Under the pieces are notes generated by a model. The model saw nothing but the letters and a program-made list of their open reading frames with translations. It ran no database searches and was not told the origin of the DNA. A stretch of 9,945 nt of DNA from an uncultured Flavobacteriales bacterium (GTDB taxonomy: Bacteria; Bacteroidota; Bacteroidia; Flavobacteriales; Vicingaceae): contig CAJXFJ010000033.1 of NCBI GenBank assembly GCA_913052515.1, positions 1 to 9,945 on the forward strand, read 5' to 3'. Below, piece after piece: positions 1 through 7,061 of the stretch (the first letter of the stretch is position 1; each line of letters starts with the position of its first letter). The position numbers were made by a program, and so were the translations under genes.

Positions 1-50
1 TCGATACATCCCGAAGATTCGGGACACTCGAAGTGACAAATTTTATCACT
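1..50. repeat. Palindromic intergenic element, two adjacent hairpins
   Basis: Two dyads lie side by side. The first (9-24) is TCCCGAA-GA-TTCGGGA, a perfect 7-bp inverted repeat, flanked by TCGA at 1-4 and 28-31, which can extend the stem past a bulge. The second (32-50) is AGTGA/TCACT with an AT-rich interior and one mismatched pair in 19 nt. Neither is followed by a T-run on either strand, so an intrinsic terminator is unlikely. The shape suggests a dispersed REP-like intergenic repeat that may continue beyond the left edge. Bases 51-171 look less AT-rich than the flanking gene. They contain one open but startless + frame of about 40 codons (2-124) and no recognisable gene. Copy number elsewhere in the genome cannot be seen from here. 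Confidence 0.55.
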
Positions 51-171
51 CGGCCCGCTACAGCAGTCAACAGTTTAGCAGCTTTAGAAATAGCGTGAAA
101 AACTCGCCGTTGGTAAGTGCCTAGACTAGAGACTCAAGAAAAAGAAAACGCAATTGTATTAAAAGTATGTC

Positions 172-774
172 TTAATCTTCAAAATTGATTAAGCTTAAAT
201 TCACTTCTGTAAAGGTATACTCCTCATAGTTTCTTAGCTCTTGTTCTATGAATTTATTCCATTGAATTTGTGCTTTAAAAACTTGGGAATAATTGGTTTC
301 AATATCGTATTGATTTTGCATCTCACGGTATTGCTTTTTCCATACTCGCGCCATAATATTTTCTACCGTCTCTTTGTAATTATCTTTGGTCATATTGGCT
401 TTTAAAAGTGCTTTTACCACTTTTCTTCGGTGTAGCTCTGCAATGTCAAAATGCAATTGCTCATGCTGCAAAAGCACATTGTTCTGCTCCTCTTCTATCG
501 ACCATGATTCATCTTTAACAAAGCAAACATTGATGGTTACCACCAAAGTTCCTTCACCATCGCTGCTTAAGCTGTAGGGCAAAGCAATGCTAGAAAGTGC
601 TGCAATGGACTTATCTTCTTCTGCTTCCGCTTGAAAATCATTCCATTCCAATCGGTACCAATCGTTCCAATAAATTCGGTTTAGGGATTTAATCACTTCT
701 AATGAATCCTGAGTTTGCGCTTGAATCAAAGAAGCAACTAAAAGGGTGAAAGTCAGCAGTGTAGTTTTTAGCAT
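172..774 (-). CDS. Exported DUF922-type putative zinc-dependent protease
   Basis: A 200-residue protein of unknown specific function that resembles the DUF922 family, sometimes described as predicted secreted Zn-dependent proteases. Residues 1 to about 20 form a signal peptide (MLKTT, then a hydrophobic stretch ending in IQAQ), so the product acts in the periplasm or outside the cell. The family-like block LEWNDFQ is at 42-48. The zincin motif HEQLH is at 104-108, followed by FDIAELHRRK, and the C-terminal part has QYDIET (155-160) and QIQW (169-172). From memory, many relatives have His shortly after this ET, where this protein has Tyr162, so the metal site may differ. It is the last gene of the leftward cluster, 45 bp after the tsaB stop, and may be co-transcribed or use its own promoter near 780. 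The signal peptide supports the start at 774. Protease activity is inferred from HExxH only. Confidence 0.75.
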   Translation of the reverse strand: MLKTTLLTFTLLVASLIQAQTQDSLEVIKSLNRIYWNDWYRLEWNDFQAEAEEDKSIAALSSIALPYSLSSDGEGTLVVTINVCFVKDESWSIEEEQNNVLLQHEQLHFDIAELHRRKVVKALLKANMTKDNYKETVENIMARVWKKQYREMQNQYDIETNYSQVFKAQIQWNKFIEQELRNYEEYTFTEVNLSLINFED

Positions 775-779
775 AATAT

Positions 780-787
780 CAAATATA
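780..787 (-). promoter_or_regulatory. Candidate Bacteroidota -7 box upstream of the DUF922 gene
   Basis: On the minus strand this reads TATATTTG, matching TAnnTTTG, and ends 5 nt before the ATG of the DUF922 gene. The nearest upstream TTG is 26 nt away, outside the usual 17-23 nt spacing. If it is used, the transcript would be almost leaderless. An element this short in AT-rich DNA can also arise by chance. Confidence 0.25.
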
Positions 788-819
788 GGTAAACTATTTT
801 GATGCCTGATTTACAAGTA

Positions 820-1506
820 TTAGACCAGTTTTTTTGACTTGATTGCCACAAACTCTTTCAGGTAAAATGGTTCAAAATAAGCCACATTTTCAAATTGTTT
901 TTGTTGATATGCCTTCCAAGCCAATAGGCCCATATACCTTGCTGATGGAGCATCAAATGAAACGAAATGCGCATTTGGGTGCTGAATAACTTCTTCGCAT
1001 TTGGCTGAACCATCCCCCAAAAAATAAACCTTTTGTTGATCTAAAAATAAACCATAAGCGTTTTCATCAATTACCTCCGCTTCAATACCTCTAACTTGCT
1101 CTAAGTCTTTATTGTAAAGCGCTGCATACACCTCCATTCTTCTAGCATCAATCATTGGACAGTAGAGTGCATTTTCCTCTTTTTTGGCTTGAACTAAACC
1201 GGATGCCATTTGTGCTAAGGTATCTACTGAAATCAATGGTATTTGCAAACTAAAACACAAACCCTTGGCAAAGGAAACACCGATGCGTAAACCAGTGTAT
1301 GAGCCTGGCCCTTTACTTACGGCTATGGCTTGTAAATCAGCAAATGTGAGCTTATTTCGGCTTAATAACTTTTGGGCAAAACTGGCTAAATTTTCAGCAT
1401 GAGAGTAGGCTCCATATTGCTCTTCAAAATCGAGTAACTGATCATTTTCAAATAAGGCTACCGAACAATTTTTAGTAGCGGTTTCAATGGCTAAAATTCT
1501 AGTCAT
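820..1506 (-). CDS. tsaB: TsaB, subunit of the t6A tRNA modification complex
   Basis: A 228-residue TsaB (YeaZ) homolog. TsaB is the catalytically inactive ASKHA-fold partner of TsaD. With TsaE it supports transfer of the threonylcarbamoyl group to A37 of ANN-decoding tRNAs in the cytoplasm. Visible landmarks are the N-terminal strand RILAIETAT (3-11), YSHAENL (34-40), the family signature GPGSYTGLRIG (66-76), MIDARRMEVY (118-127) and the C-terminal PFYLKEF (213-219). Length is normal for the family. The start at 1506 is preferred because it aligns with family N-termini; an in-frame ATG at 1536 would add ten atypical residues inside the adaptor gene. The chosen start overlaps the adaptor stop in ATGACTAG (8 bp), which suggests translational coupling. 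No tsaD or tsaE is present in the window. Confidence 0.93.
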   Translation of the reverse strand: MTRILAIETATKNCSVALFENDQLLDFEEQYGAYSHAENLASFAQKLLSRNKLTFADLQAIAVSKGPGSYTGLRIGVSFAKGLCFSLQIPLISVDTLAQMASGLVQAKKEENALYCPMIDARRMEVYAALYNKDLEQVRGIEAEVIDENAYGLFLDQQKVYFLGDGSAKCEEVIQHPNAHFVSFDAPSARYMGLLAWKAYQQKQFENVAYFEPFYLKEFVAIKSKKLV

Positions 1507-2839
1507 CACTTTTATCAAACAATTTGCTCTTGTCAACTACTTCAATGGCATCTTGGTGTTCCAGCTTTTTAGAAACCGTTGCATATGGCCCTGTAATCAC
1601 CTCAGCTTCTTGATCAATTCCCTGCTTTATTTCAATGTACATGGTGTTTTGGATTCCAGTTTCTACATAATGCAATACCGCTTTTCCCTCTTGTACCACA
1701 AAAACACACTCCTTCAATTCTTCTTCTTCCTGCTTTTCCGCTTCTGCCTCTTTAGCTCGGCCATATTTCTTCTTTTTGGATTGGGCTAAAGCCGTATCGC
1801 CTCTTGTTGTCACGGCTTGAATTGGCACCGTTAAAACATCAATAGCTTCACTCGTCCTAATATCAACTGTAGCTGACATGCCTGGTCTAAAAGGCGATTT
1901 TTTGGTAGTATCTTCAGCGAGTAAAGGCGCATAAGAACTACTTAGCATTCTAATTTTTACATCAAAATTGGTGACTTGGTCTGCGCTCACTCCACTTACA
2001 TTGGCTGAATTGGCAATTTCCGTTACGATACCTTTGAACTTGTTCTCCAAATACGCATCCACTTCTATATCTGCCGTATCGCCAATATTCACCCGAACAA
2101 TATCATTTTCATTCACCTCAACCGCCACTTCCATAACGGCTAAATCTGCGACAGTCATTATTTCTGTACCTGCCATTTGAGCCGTTCCAACTACCCGCTC
2201 TCCCTTTTCTTTATTCAATTTGGTAATCACTCCACTCATGGGTGAATAAATCGAAGTTCTTCCTAAATTCTCTCTTGCCTCGCTTAAAGTCGCTTCCGCA
2301 CTTTTTACATTGTATTTGGCTGCTTGTACGCTTTCTCTAGAAGCCTCAACATCGGCTTTTGCTACTTCAAAGTTGGCTGTAGCTTGATCAAATTCAGCTT
2401 GTGAAATCACCTGATCTTTAAATAGCTTCTCATTTCTTTCAAAGCTGGCTTTTGCATTGGTAAACTGAGATTCAGATTGTGCCAATCGAGCTTTTGCACC
2501 CAACAGATTGGCTTTTGAGGTATTTAGTGCAGCTTCTGCCCTACTTACAGCAGATTCAACCAAATCTGGATTTATTTTAACCAATAAATCTCCCTGCTTT
2601 ACTACATCGCCTTCCTTAACTGACATTTCAATAATCTCACCAGATACATCAGAACTAATCACCACTTCGGTTTCTGGTTGTATTTTTCCACTTGCCGCAA
2701 CGGTTTCTGTAATGGTTCGTAGTTCTACTTTTTCAGCAGAAACTTTGGTTGCTCTGCCTTTTTTACCCTTCAGTATGCCTACTACCACTAGAGCAACAAA
2801 CACAATTAGGAGCAGAATGATCCACTTTTTTGATTTCAT
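1499..2839 (-). CDS. Efflux periplasmic adaptor (HlyD/RND membrane-fusion protein)
   Basis: A 446-residue membrane-fusion protein that would bridge an inner-membrane pump and the TolC channel encoded just upstream. A single N-terminal membrane anchor spans about 6-23. The two halves of a lipoyl-like domain are near 55-92 (SGEIIEMSVKEGDVVKQGD) and 197-232 (SPMSGVITKLNKEKG). They flank a long Ala/Glu/Lys-rich coiled-coil hairpin (about 93-195). A beta-barrel segment follows (about 235-345, with FRPGMSATVDI at 317-327) and a membrane-proximal domain comes after about 378. A highly charged linker (354-376, KKKK then many Glu) separates the last two parts. The organisation resembles MacA or AcrA-like adaptors. 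The gene starts 12 bp after the TolC stop and ends 8 bp inside tsaB, so the three are probably co-transcribed. No pump gene (MacB, RND or MFS) is in the window, so the substrate is unknown. Confidence 0.92.
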   Translation of the reverse strand: MKSKKWIILLLIVFVALVVVGILKGKKGRATKVSAEKVELRTITETVAASGKIQPETEVVISSDVSGEIIEMSVKEGDVVKQGDLLVKINPDLVESAVSRAEAALNTSKANLLGAKARLAQSESQFTNAKASFERNEKLFKDQVISQAEFDQATANFEVAKADVEASRESVQAAKYNVKSAEATLSEARENLGRTSIYSPMSGVITKLNKEKGERVVGTAQMAGTEIMTVADLAVMEVAVEVNENDIVRVNIGDTADIEVDAYLENKFKGIVTEIANSANVSGVSADQVTNFDVKIRMLSSSYAPLLAEDTTKKSPFRPGMSATVDIRTSEAIDVLTVPIQAVTTRGDTALAQSKKKKYGRAKEAEAEKQEEEELKECVFVVQEGKAVLHYVETGIQNTMYIEIKQGIDQEAEVITGPYATVSKKLEHQDAIEVVDKSKLFDKSDD

Positions 2840-2851
2840 TTTAATCTTTAT

Positions 2852-4318
2852 TTATTCTTCAGACTGAAAACTAATGGCCTTTCCTTGATAGAAATCAAGC
2901 ACTTTCATTCTAAATATATAATCATACTTAGCTTGCAGTAGTTCAGAATTGGCGTTATTCAAACGGTTTTTTTCATTATTGAAGTCAAATGAATTAATCA
3001 TTCCTACATCAAACCGTTCTTGGGTATATGAAAATGATAATTCTAAGGCTTCCACCGATTTTTTAGCGGCATTGTATCGGTTTAAGGCTGCAACCGCATC
3101 AGCATGAGCTGACTCTATATTTTGACGAAGCACAAGCTTAGCATTTTCCAAATTCAAATTGGCACTTTGCATGCTCAATTTTGCTTTTTGAACATTGGTT
3201 CTTGCAGATAAACCATTAAAAATGGGAATGTTTAATCGAAAGCCAAACGAACGGTTAAAGTTATCGTCCAACTGATCACCAAAAGGCTTATCTACCAAAT
3301 TGGGCTGAAAAGAAGGACTTAGTACAGCATCGCCACCAGCGGTTACATCTCCATTGGGTGTAAAGCCTAAAAACTCAGTTCCATCCACAATTTGATTAGC
3401 GCCTGAATAACCAGAACCAACAGAACCAGTCATACTTAGCGTAGGGTAATAAGCCCCTTTTGCCAAGGCTTTTGATTTTTCTGCGCTGTAATAATTATAC
3501 TCTGCACTTTTAATTTCTGGCATAATGTCTAATGCCGTTTGATAAAGTGCGCCTGGAGTAGTCAAATCAACCACCTCTGTAAGTTGCTCTGTTGCCGGAG
3601 TAAGCACTTCAAAATCATCGGCATTTTCCAGACGCAACAACTGCGCTAAATTGATTCTAGACAAGCGCAATTGGTTTTGGGCATTTACTTTCTGTAACTC
3701 TTCGGAGGCATACTGTGCTTCAATATCCATCAAACTTCCGTTGGGTAAAGCACCAGCTTCTACTTGCTTTCTAACACGATCTATTTGAATGCTAGTAATC
3801 TGCAACTGATTGTTCGCATTTTTCAAAAGCTCTTTATTAAACAAGATTTGCAAATACTGATTGGCAATGTTCAATGAAATATCATTTTTCATTTGCTCTA
3901 AATCGTACTTGCTACTTTCTAAACTAGCTTGATTTCGCTTAATGGTATTGATGTTTCGAAACCCATCAAAAAGGGTTAATTGCGAACTCAAAGAGAAAGA
4001 ATTAGATCGTACTCTTTCCGTGGCAAATTGGTTGGTAAATGGGTCAATAGTTTGACCATAGTTGTAAATATTGCTAGCAAAGCCATTTAAATTAGGCAGT
4101 AAATTATACTTGGATGCAATGACATCTTGCTCAGCCATTTGCTGTGTCAATTCACTTTGCTGGATTTGAATGTTATTTTCAAGTGCATACTCAATACACT
4201 CTTCTAGTGTCCACACTTTGGTGCTACCTTCTTGAGCAATGGATAAAAATGAGATGCTAAAAAATAACAGCAGAAATCCAATTCTGCTAGCGAGTTTATC
4301 GTTTGTTTTTCTACTCAT
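2852..4318 (-). CDS. TolC-family outer-membrane efflux channel
   Basis: A 488-residue outer-membrane efflux protein of the TolC/OEP family, forming the exit duct for a tripartite pump or type I secretion system. The start at 4318 yields a classic signal peptide: RK-rich N-region, hydrophobic core GFLLLFFSISFL, and cleavage probably after SIA at about 28. The reading frame stays open to an ATG at 4399, but that start would put 27 polar residues before the signal peptide. The mature protein begins with the family hallmark WTLEECIEYALENN, where an N-terminal helix enters the barrel. Two OEP repeats follow, the second carrying the typical LNIPIFNGLSA. A Gly/Asn-rich insert precedes this motif and may form a surface loop. 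The gene lies 107 bp downstream of the Glu-rich gene and 12 bp upstream of its adaptor partner. Length fits the family. Confidence 0.92.
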   Translation of the reverse strand: MSRKTNDKLASRIGFLLLFFSISFLSIAQEGSTKVWTLEECIEYALENNIQIQQSELTQQMAEQDVIASKYNLLPNLNGFASNIYNYGQTIDPFTNQFATERVRSNSFSLSSQLTLFDGFRNINTIKRNQASLESSKYDLEQMKNDISLNIANQYLQILFNKELLKNANNQLQITSIQIDRVRKQVEAGALPNGSLMDIEAQYASEELQKVNAQNQLRLSRINLAQLLRLENADDFEVLTPATEQLTEVVDLTTPGALYQTALDIMPEIKSAEYNYYSAEKSKALAKGAYYPTLSMTGSVGSGYSGANQIVDGTEFLGFTPNGDVTAGGDAVLSPSFQPNLVDKPFGDQLDDNFNRSFGFRLNIPIFNGLSARTNVQKAKLSMQSANLNLENAKLVLRQNIESAHADAVAALNRYNAAKKSVEALELSFSYTQERFDVGMINSFDFNNEKNRLNNANSELLQAKYDYIFRMKVLDFYQGKAISFQSEE

Positions 4319-4425
4319 GTTCTTCGAACTTAAGCAGCTAATGTAATCCCCTAATCTGATTTTCATTGCCACAGTATTATAATCGGTTACTAGCATCACT
4401 AAATGGCAAATAGTTCGGTTAAATG

Positions 4426-5271
4426 TTATTGATACCTACGCTGAACCAAGCTATACAAAGCTTTTACCATTTCTGAATCTTTTTCCCAACCATAGCTTAC
4501 CAAAAGCTGATCGACAAAATAAGACTCTGCTAATTCCTTGCTATCAAATTCATTCAGTGTACGCACCACATTTTTAAAATCTTCAATATCGCCACCAAAC
4601 AACTCATTGGCATACAAGTATCGCTCGTTTAACCCTATGGCTGTTAGCAAATCAGCAATAGGCTGCTTTTTCAATTGTTCACTTAAACTTGGATCTTCTT
4701 CTTCAGAGTATTGTTCATTCAAATCAGGAATGGAAGGAATCTCCTCTTTGCTTTCTAAATCCTCTAAACTGATTTGAGGTGCTTCTAATTCTTGAATTTC
4801 TTCTTCAATTGATTCAGCAATTGGTTCTTGAAGTTCCACTTTATCTTCTTCCACTTCTTCAGCATTCGGACTTTCAAATTCTTCTTCAGTCTCTTGCTCT
4901 ATTTCCGGCTCACTTTCAATGATTGGCTCGGTAATTTCTTCCTCGATTTCTTCTTCCTGTATAACCTCTTCTTGAACTTCTATTTCATCCGCTTTATCAT
5001 CCTTTGAAACGGACATTTCTTTCAATTCCTCCTCTATCTTTTTTTCATGTTCAAAAATAACAGAAGGCTCTATTTCAGATTCAGAAACTTCTTGATCCTT
5101 AGAGACTAAATATTTCAAAACAGCCGTTTTCTCTTGAAGCCTAGTAATCTTCGCCAATAAGACACTTAACTCCAACAAAGGCATAGTTGGCTTTTCCGTT
5201 AAACGATCAGAATGACTTTTAATATTGTCTATTAAATCTGTTATCTCCGACCGCTTATTCTCAATATCCAT
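4426..5271 (-). CDS. Conserved hypothetical protein: Glu-rich linker plus C-terminal alpha-helical domain
   Basis: A 281-residue protein whose function I cannot name. It has three parts. Residues 1 to about 60 are helical and possibly coiled-coil (LIDNIKSHSDRL, LLAKITRLQEK). Residues 61-190 are extremely acidic: I count 48 Glu in 130 positions, probably disordered or a charged coiled coil. Residues about 200-281 are a compact helical domain containing IADLLTAIGLNERYLYANELFGGD, TLNEFDSKELAESYF and a terminal SLVQRRYQ. From memory, this C-terminal pattern (IGLN-[ED]-R-[FY]-x-[FY], ELF-x-GD) recurs in many uncharacterised Bacteroidota proteins with variable acidic middles. There is no signal peptide or membrane segment, so it is probably cytoplasmic. 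It is transcribed away from tdk across a 69-bp divergent gap and lies at the head of the efflux/tsaB cluster. The charged middle could mediate protein binding, but that is only a guess. Confidence 0.85.
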   Translation of the reverse strand: MDIENKRSEITDLIDNIKSHSDRLTEKPTMPLLELSVLLAKITRLQEKTAVLKYLVSKDQEVSESEIEPSVIFEHEKKIEEELKEMSVSKDDKADEIEVQEEVIQEEEIEEEITEPIIESEPEIEQETEEEFESPNAEEVEEDKVELQEPIAESIEEEIQELEAPQISLEDLESKEEIPSIPDLNEQYSEEEDPSLSEQLKKQPIADLLTAIGLNERYLYANELFGGDIEDFKNVVRTLNEFDSKELAESYFVDQLLVSYGWEKDSEMVKALYSLVQRRYQ

Positions 5272-5299
5272 ATTTCGTTTAATTGTGGTTGATAAATAA

Positions 5300-5322
5300 T
5301 ACCTTTGTACTTGTCAAAGTTA
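5300..5322. promoter_or_regulatory. Paired -7 boxes forming a dyad in the divergent gap before tdk
   Basis: TACCTTTG at 5300-5307 on the + strand matches TAnnTTTG and points toward tdk, 33 nt before its ATG. TAACTTTG on the - strand (5315-5322) matches too and points toward the Glu-rich gene. The two face each other 7 nt apart and form a near-perfect inverted repeat (7 of 8 pairs). Polymerase could probably not occupy both at once. Neither has a TTG at the usual 17-23 nt upstream; the nearest on the + side leaves only 14 nt. Confidence 0.35.
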
Positions 5323-5340
5323 CTACATCAGTTTCGCTAA

Positions 5341-5919
5341 ATGTTTCTCGAAAATACAATTAATTCAACAAAACGCAAGGGCTCTATTGAAGTGATTTGC
5401 GGGTCTATGTTTTCCGGTAAAACCGAAGAATTAATCCGTCGTTTAAAACGGGCCAAAATTGCAAAACAAAAGGTTGAAATTTTCAAACCAGCTATCGATA
5501 CTCGTTACGATGACGAGGCTGTTGTTTCTCATGATGAAAATCAAATTCATTCCACTCCAGTTCCTGCTTCCGCTAACATTCCCCTTTTAATTAATGATGA
5601 AGAAGTGATTGGCATAGATGAAGCGCAATTTTTTGATATGGAATTAGTTGGGGTTTGCAATCAACTGGCGAATCAGGGTATTCGTGTTATTGTTGCTGGG
5701 CTCGACATGGATTTTAAAGGAAAGCCTTTCGGTCCGATACCAGCCCTTTTAGCTACTGCTGAATATGTAACTAAAGTACATGCCATTTGTGTTAAATGTG
5801 GAGACTTAGCCAATCATTCGCATCGAATTTCATCGGAAGATAGTCTTGTTATGCTTGGTGAAACAGAAAGTTATGAGCCCTTATGTCGTTCATGTTACCA
5901 AAATGCCAAAAAACGATGA
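5341..5919 (+). CDS. tdk: Thymidine kinase (TK1 type)
   Basis: A 192-residue cytoplasmic thymidine kinase that phosphorylates thymidine to dTMP in pyrimidine salvage. The P-loop GSMFSGKT is at 21-28. DEAQFF is at 93-98, where Glu94 matches the family catalytic base. The substrate-covering lasso region includes [13 protein letters not shown] (120-132), followed by the structural zinc site with Cys150, Cys153, Cys182 and Cys185 (CVKC and CRSC). Length and motif order are typical of the type II (TK1-like) family. The ATG at 5341 leaves a normal short N-terminal tail before the SIEVICG strand. The gene is divergent from the Glu-rich gene, and its stop overlaps the alr start (ATGA), so the two are expected to share a transcript. 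Confidence 0.96.
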   Translation: MFLENTINSTKRKGSIEVICGSMFSGKTEELIRRLKRAKIAKQKVEIFKPAIDTRYDDEAVVSHDENQIHSTPVPASANIPLLINDEEVIGIDEAQFFDMELVGVCNQLANQGIRVIVAGLDMDFKGKPFGPIPALLATAEYVTKVHAICVKCGDLANHSHRISSEDSLVMLGETESYEPLCRSCYQNAKKR

Positions 5920-7061
5920 ATGGCGTTCATTCATACCTGCCTGAAGAGGACAAAAATCACTTAAGCCGACTTTACGTTTCTGCAAACGCAATCAAACATA
6001 ACATCCTTTATTTTAGAAGTTTACTTGCAAAAGAAACAGGAATTATGCTTGTCGTTAAAGCTTCGGCTTATGGCAACGGTTCTTTAGATATTGCCAAGTA
6101 TGTGGAAACTGAAAAATTGGTGAACTACTTAGCTGTGGCTGATGTAGATGAAGGCATTGAGCTACGAAAAGCAGGAATCAAACTACCCATTCTTATTCTC
6201 AATCCAAGTCGTGTTGCCTTTCAAGACATGGTTGACAATCAGCTAGAACCTGAGATTCATCATTTATCTTTATTAACCGATTTCGAAGCCTTTTTAAAAT
6301 CACAGCCAAAACCCATTCAAGCATATCCGATTCATATAAAACTCAATACAGGCATGAATCGTTTAGGTTTTGATGAGGAAGACCTTGAAGCACTTAAGAG
6401 CTTGATTCAACATTCTACTTTCTGGAAAGTAGAATCGGTACTAACCCATTTAAGCTCTTCAGGAAATGCCGATGATGATGAATTCACCCATCATCAAATC
6501 AAGGAATTTAAAAAGCTAAAAAGCACTTTAAAAGATGTTTTGCCCAAAGAAAGTTGGTCCCATGTGTTAAATAGCGATGGAATTTATCGATTTCCAGAGT
6601 ACCACATGCAAATGGTTCGTTTAGGAATTGGAATGTATGGCGCATCATCATTACCAGAGTTAAAACAAAACTTAAAAGGTATTTGCAAACTATGCTGTAG
6701 AGTTTCACAAATTAGAAAAGTAAAAGCTGGAGAATTCGTAGGCTATAACCGTAAAGGAATTATTGAAAAAGACTCAAACATTGCCACTTTAGCCATTGGC
6801 TATGCAGATGGATTTAGCAGAAAGCTAGGAGAAGGGAATTGGGAGGTCGAAATTGCAGGAAAACTCTATCCAACCATTGGTATTATTTGCATGGATATAT
6901 GCATGGTAGACTTAGGAAAAGATTGGTATGAATCACAAACTCAAGTGACCATTTTTGGTGGCAAGAAAAGTATTCATGATTATGCCCAGGCTTTAAATAC
7001 CATTACTTATGAGGCTATGACTTCCATTTCGGCAAGAGTAAAACGAGTGCTTATTGACTAA
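5916..7061 (+). CDS. alr: Alanine racemase (PLP-dependent)
   Basis: A 381-residue alanine racemase that interconverts L- and D-alanine for peptidoglycan precursors. The PLP lysine is Lys48 in [10 protein letters not shown] (46-55), a slight variant of the common [16 protein letters not shown] is at 145-152, RLGIGMYG at 235-242 (the arginine that usually contacts the PLP pyridine), the proposed catalytic tyrosine is Tyr277 in VGYNRKG, and MDICMVDL is at 326-333. The ATG at 5916 overlaps the tdk TGA as ATGA and gives a normal N-terminus; an in-frame ATG at 5883 would add eleven residues inside tdk. This is a stand-alone enzyme, unlike the MurF-Alr fusions seen in many Bacteroidota. Its last 11 bp overlap the 3' end of the converging glycosyltransferase gene. 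Confidence 0.95.
   Translation: MNGVHSYLPEEDKNHLSRLYVSANAIKHNILYFRSLLAKETGIMLVVKASAYGNGSLDIAKYVETEKLVNYLAVADVDEGIELRKAGIKLPILILNPSRVAFQDMVDNQLEPEIHHLSLLTDFEAFLKSQPKPIQAYPIHIKLNTGMNRLGFDEEDLEALKSLIQHSTFWKVESVLTHLSSSGNADDDEFTHHQIKEFKKLKSTLKDVLPKESWSHVLNSDGIYRFPEYHMQMVRLGIGMYGASSLPELKQNLKGICKLCCRVSQIRKVKAGEFVGYNRKGIIEKDSNIATLAIGYADGFSRKLGEGNWEVEIAGKLYPTIGIICMDICMVDLGKDWYESQTQVTIFGGKKSIHDYAQALNTITYEAMTSISARVKRVLID

Noticed and set aside
2..124. Open + strand frame of about 40 codons running through the palindromic element
   Set aside because: It has no convincing start codon in the window, reads through two hairpins and gives a translation rich in Ser and Arg without a family pattern.
1487..1789. 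100-codon + strand open frame with a Phe/Leu-rich, membrane-like translation
   Set aside because: It is the antisense shadow of the Lys/Glu-rich end of the adaptor and the start of tsaB; runs of Phe and Leu are what Lys/Glu codons give on the opposite strand.
2508..2867. 119-codon open frame on the + strand, antisense to the efflux adaptor
   Set aside because: It lies wholly or mostly within a clear adaptor gene, has a Ser/Thr-rich low-complexity translation typical of an antisense frame, and shows no domain.
4319..4399. 27-codon N-terminal extension of the TolC-family gene
   Set aside because: The frame is open, but the extension precedes a complete signal peptide beginning at 4318 and would impair export; kept only as an alternative start.
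4610..5080. GAA/GAG-rich tract considered as a DNA repeat
   Set aside because: The apparent repetitiveness reflects the Glu-rich protein; codons and intervening residues vary and no fixed repeat unit is seen.
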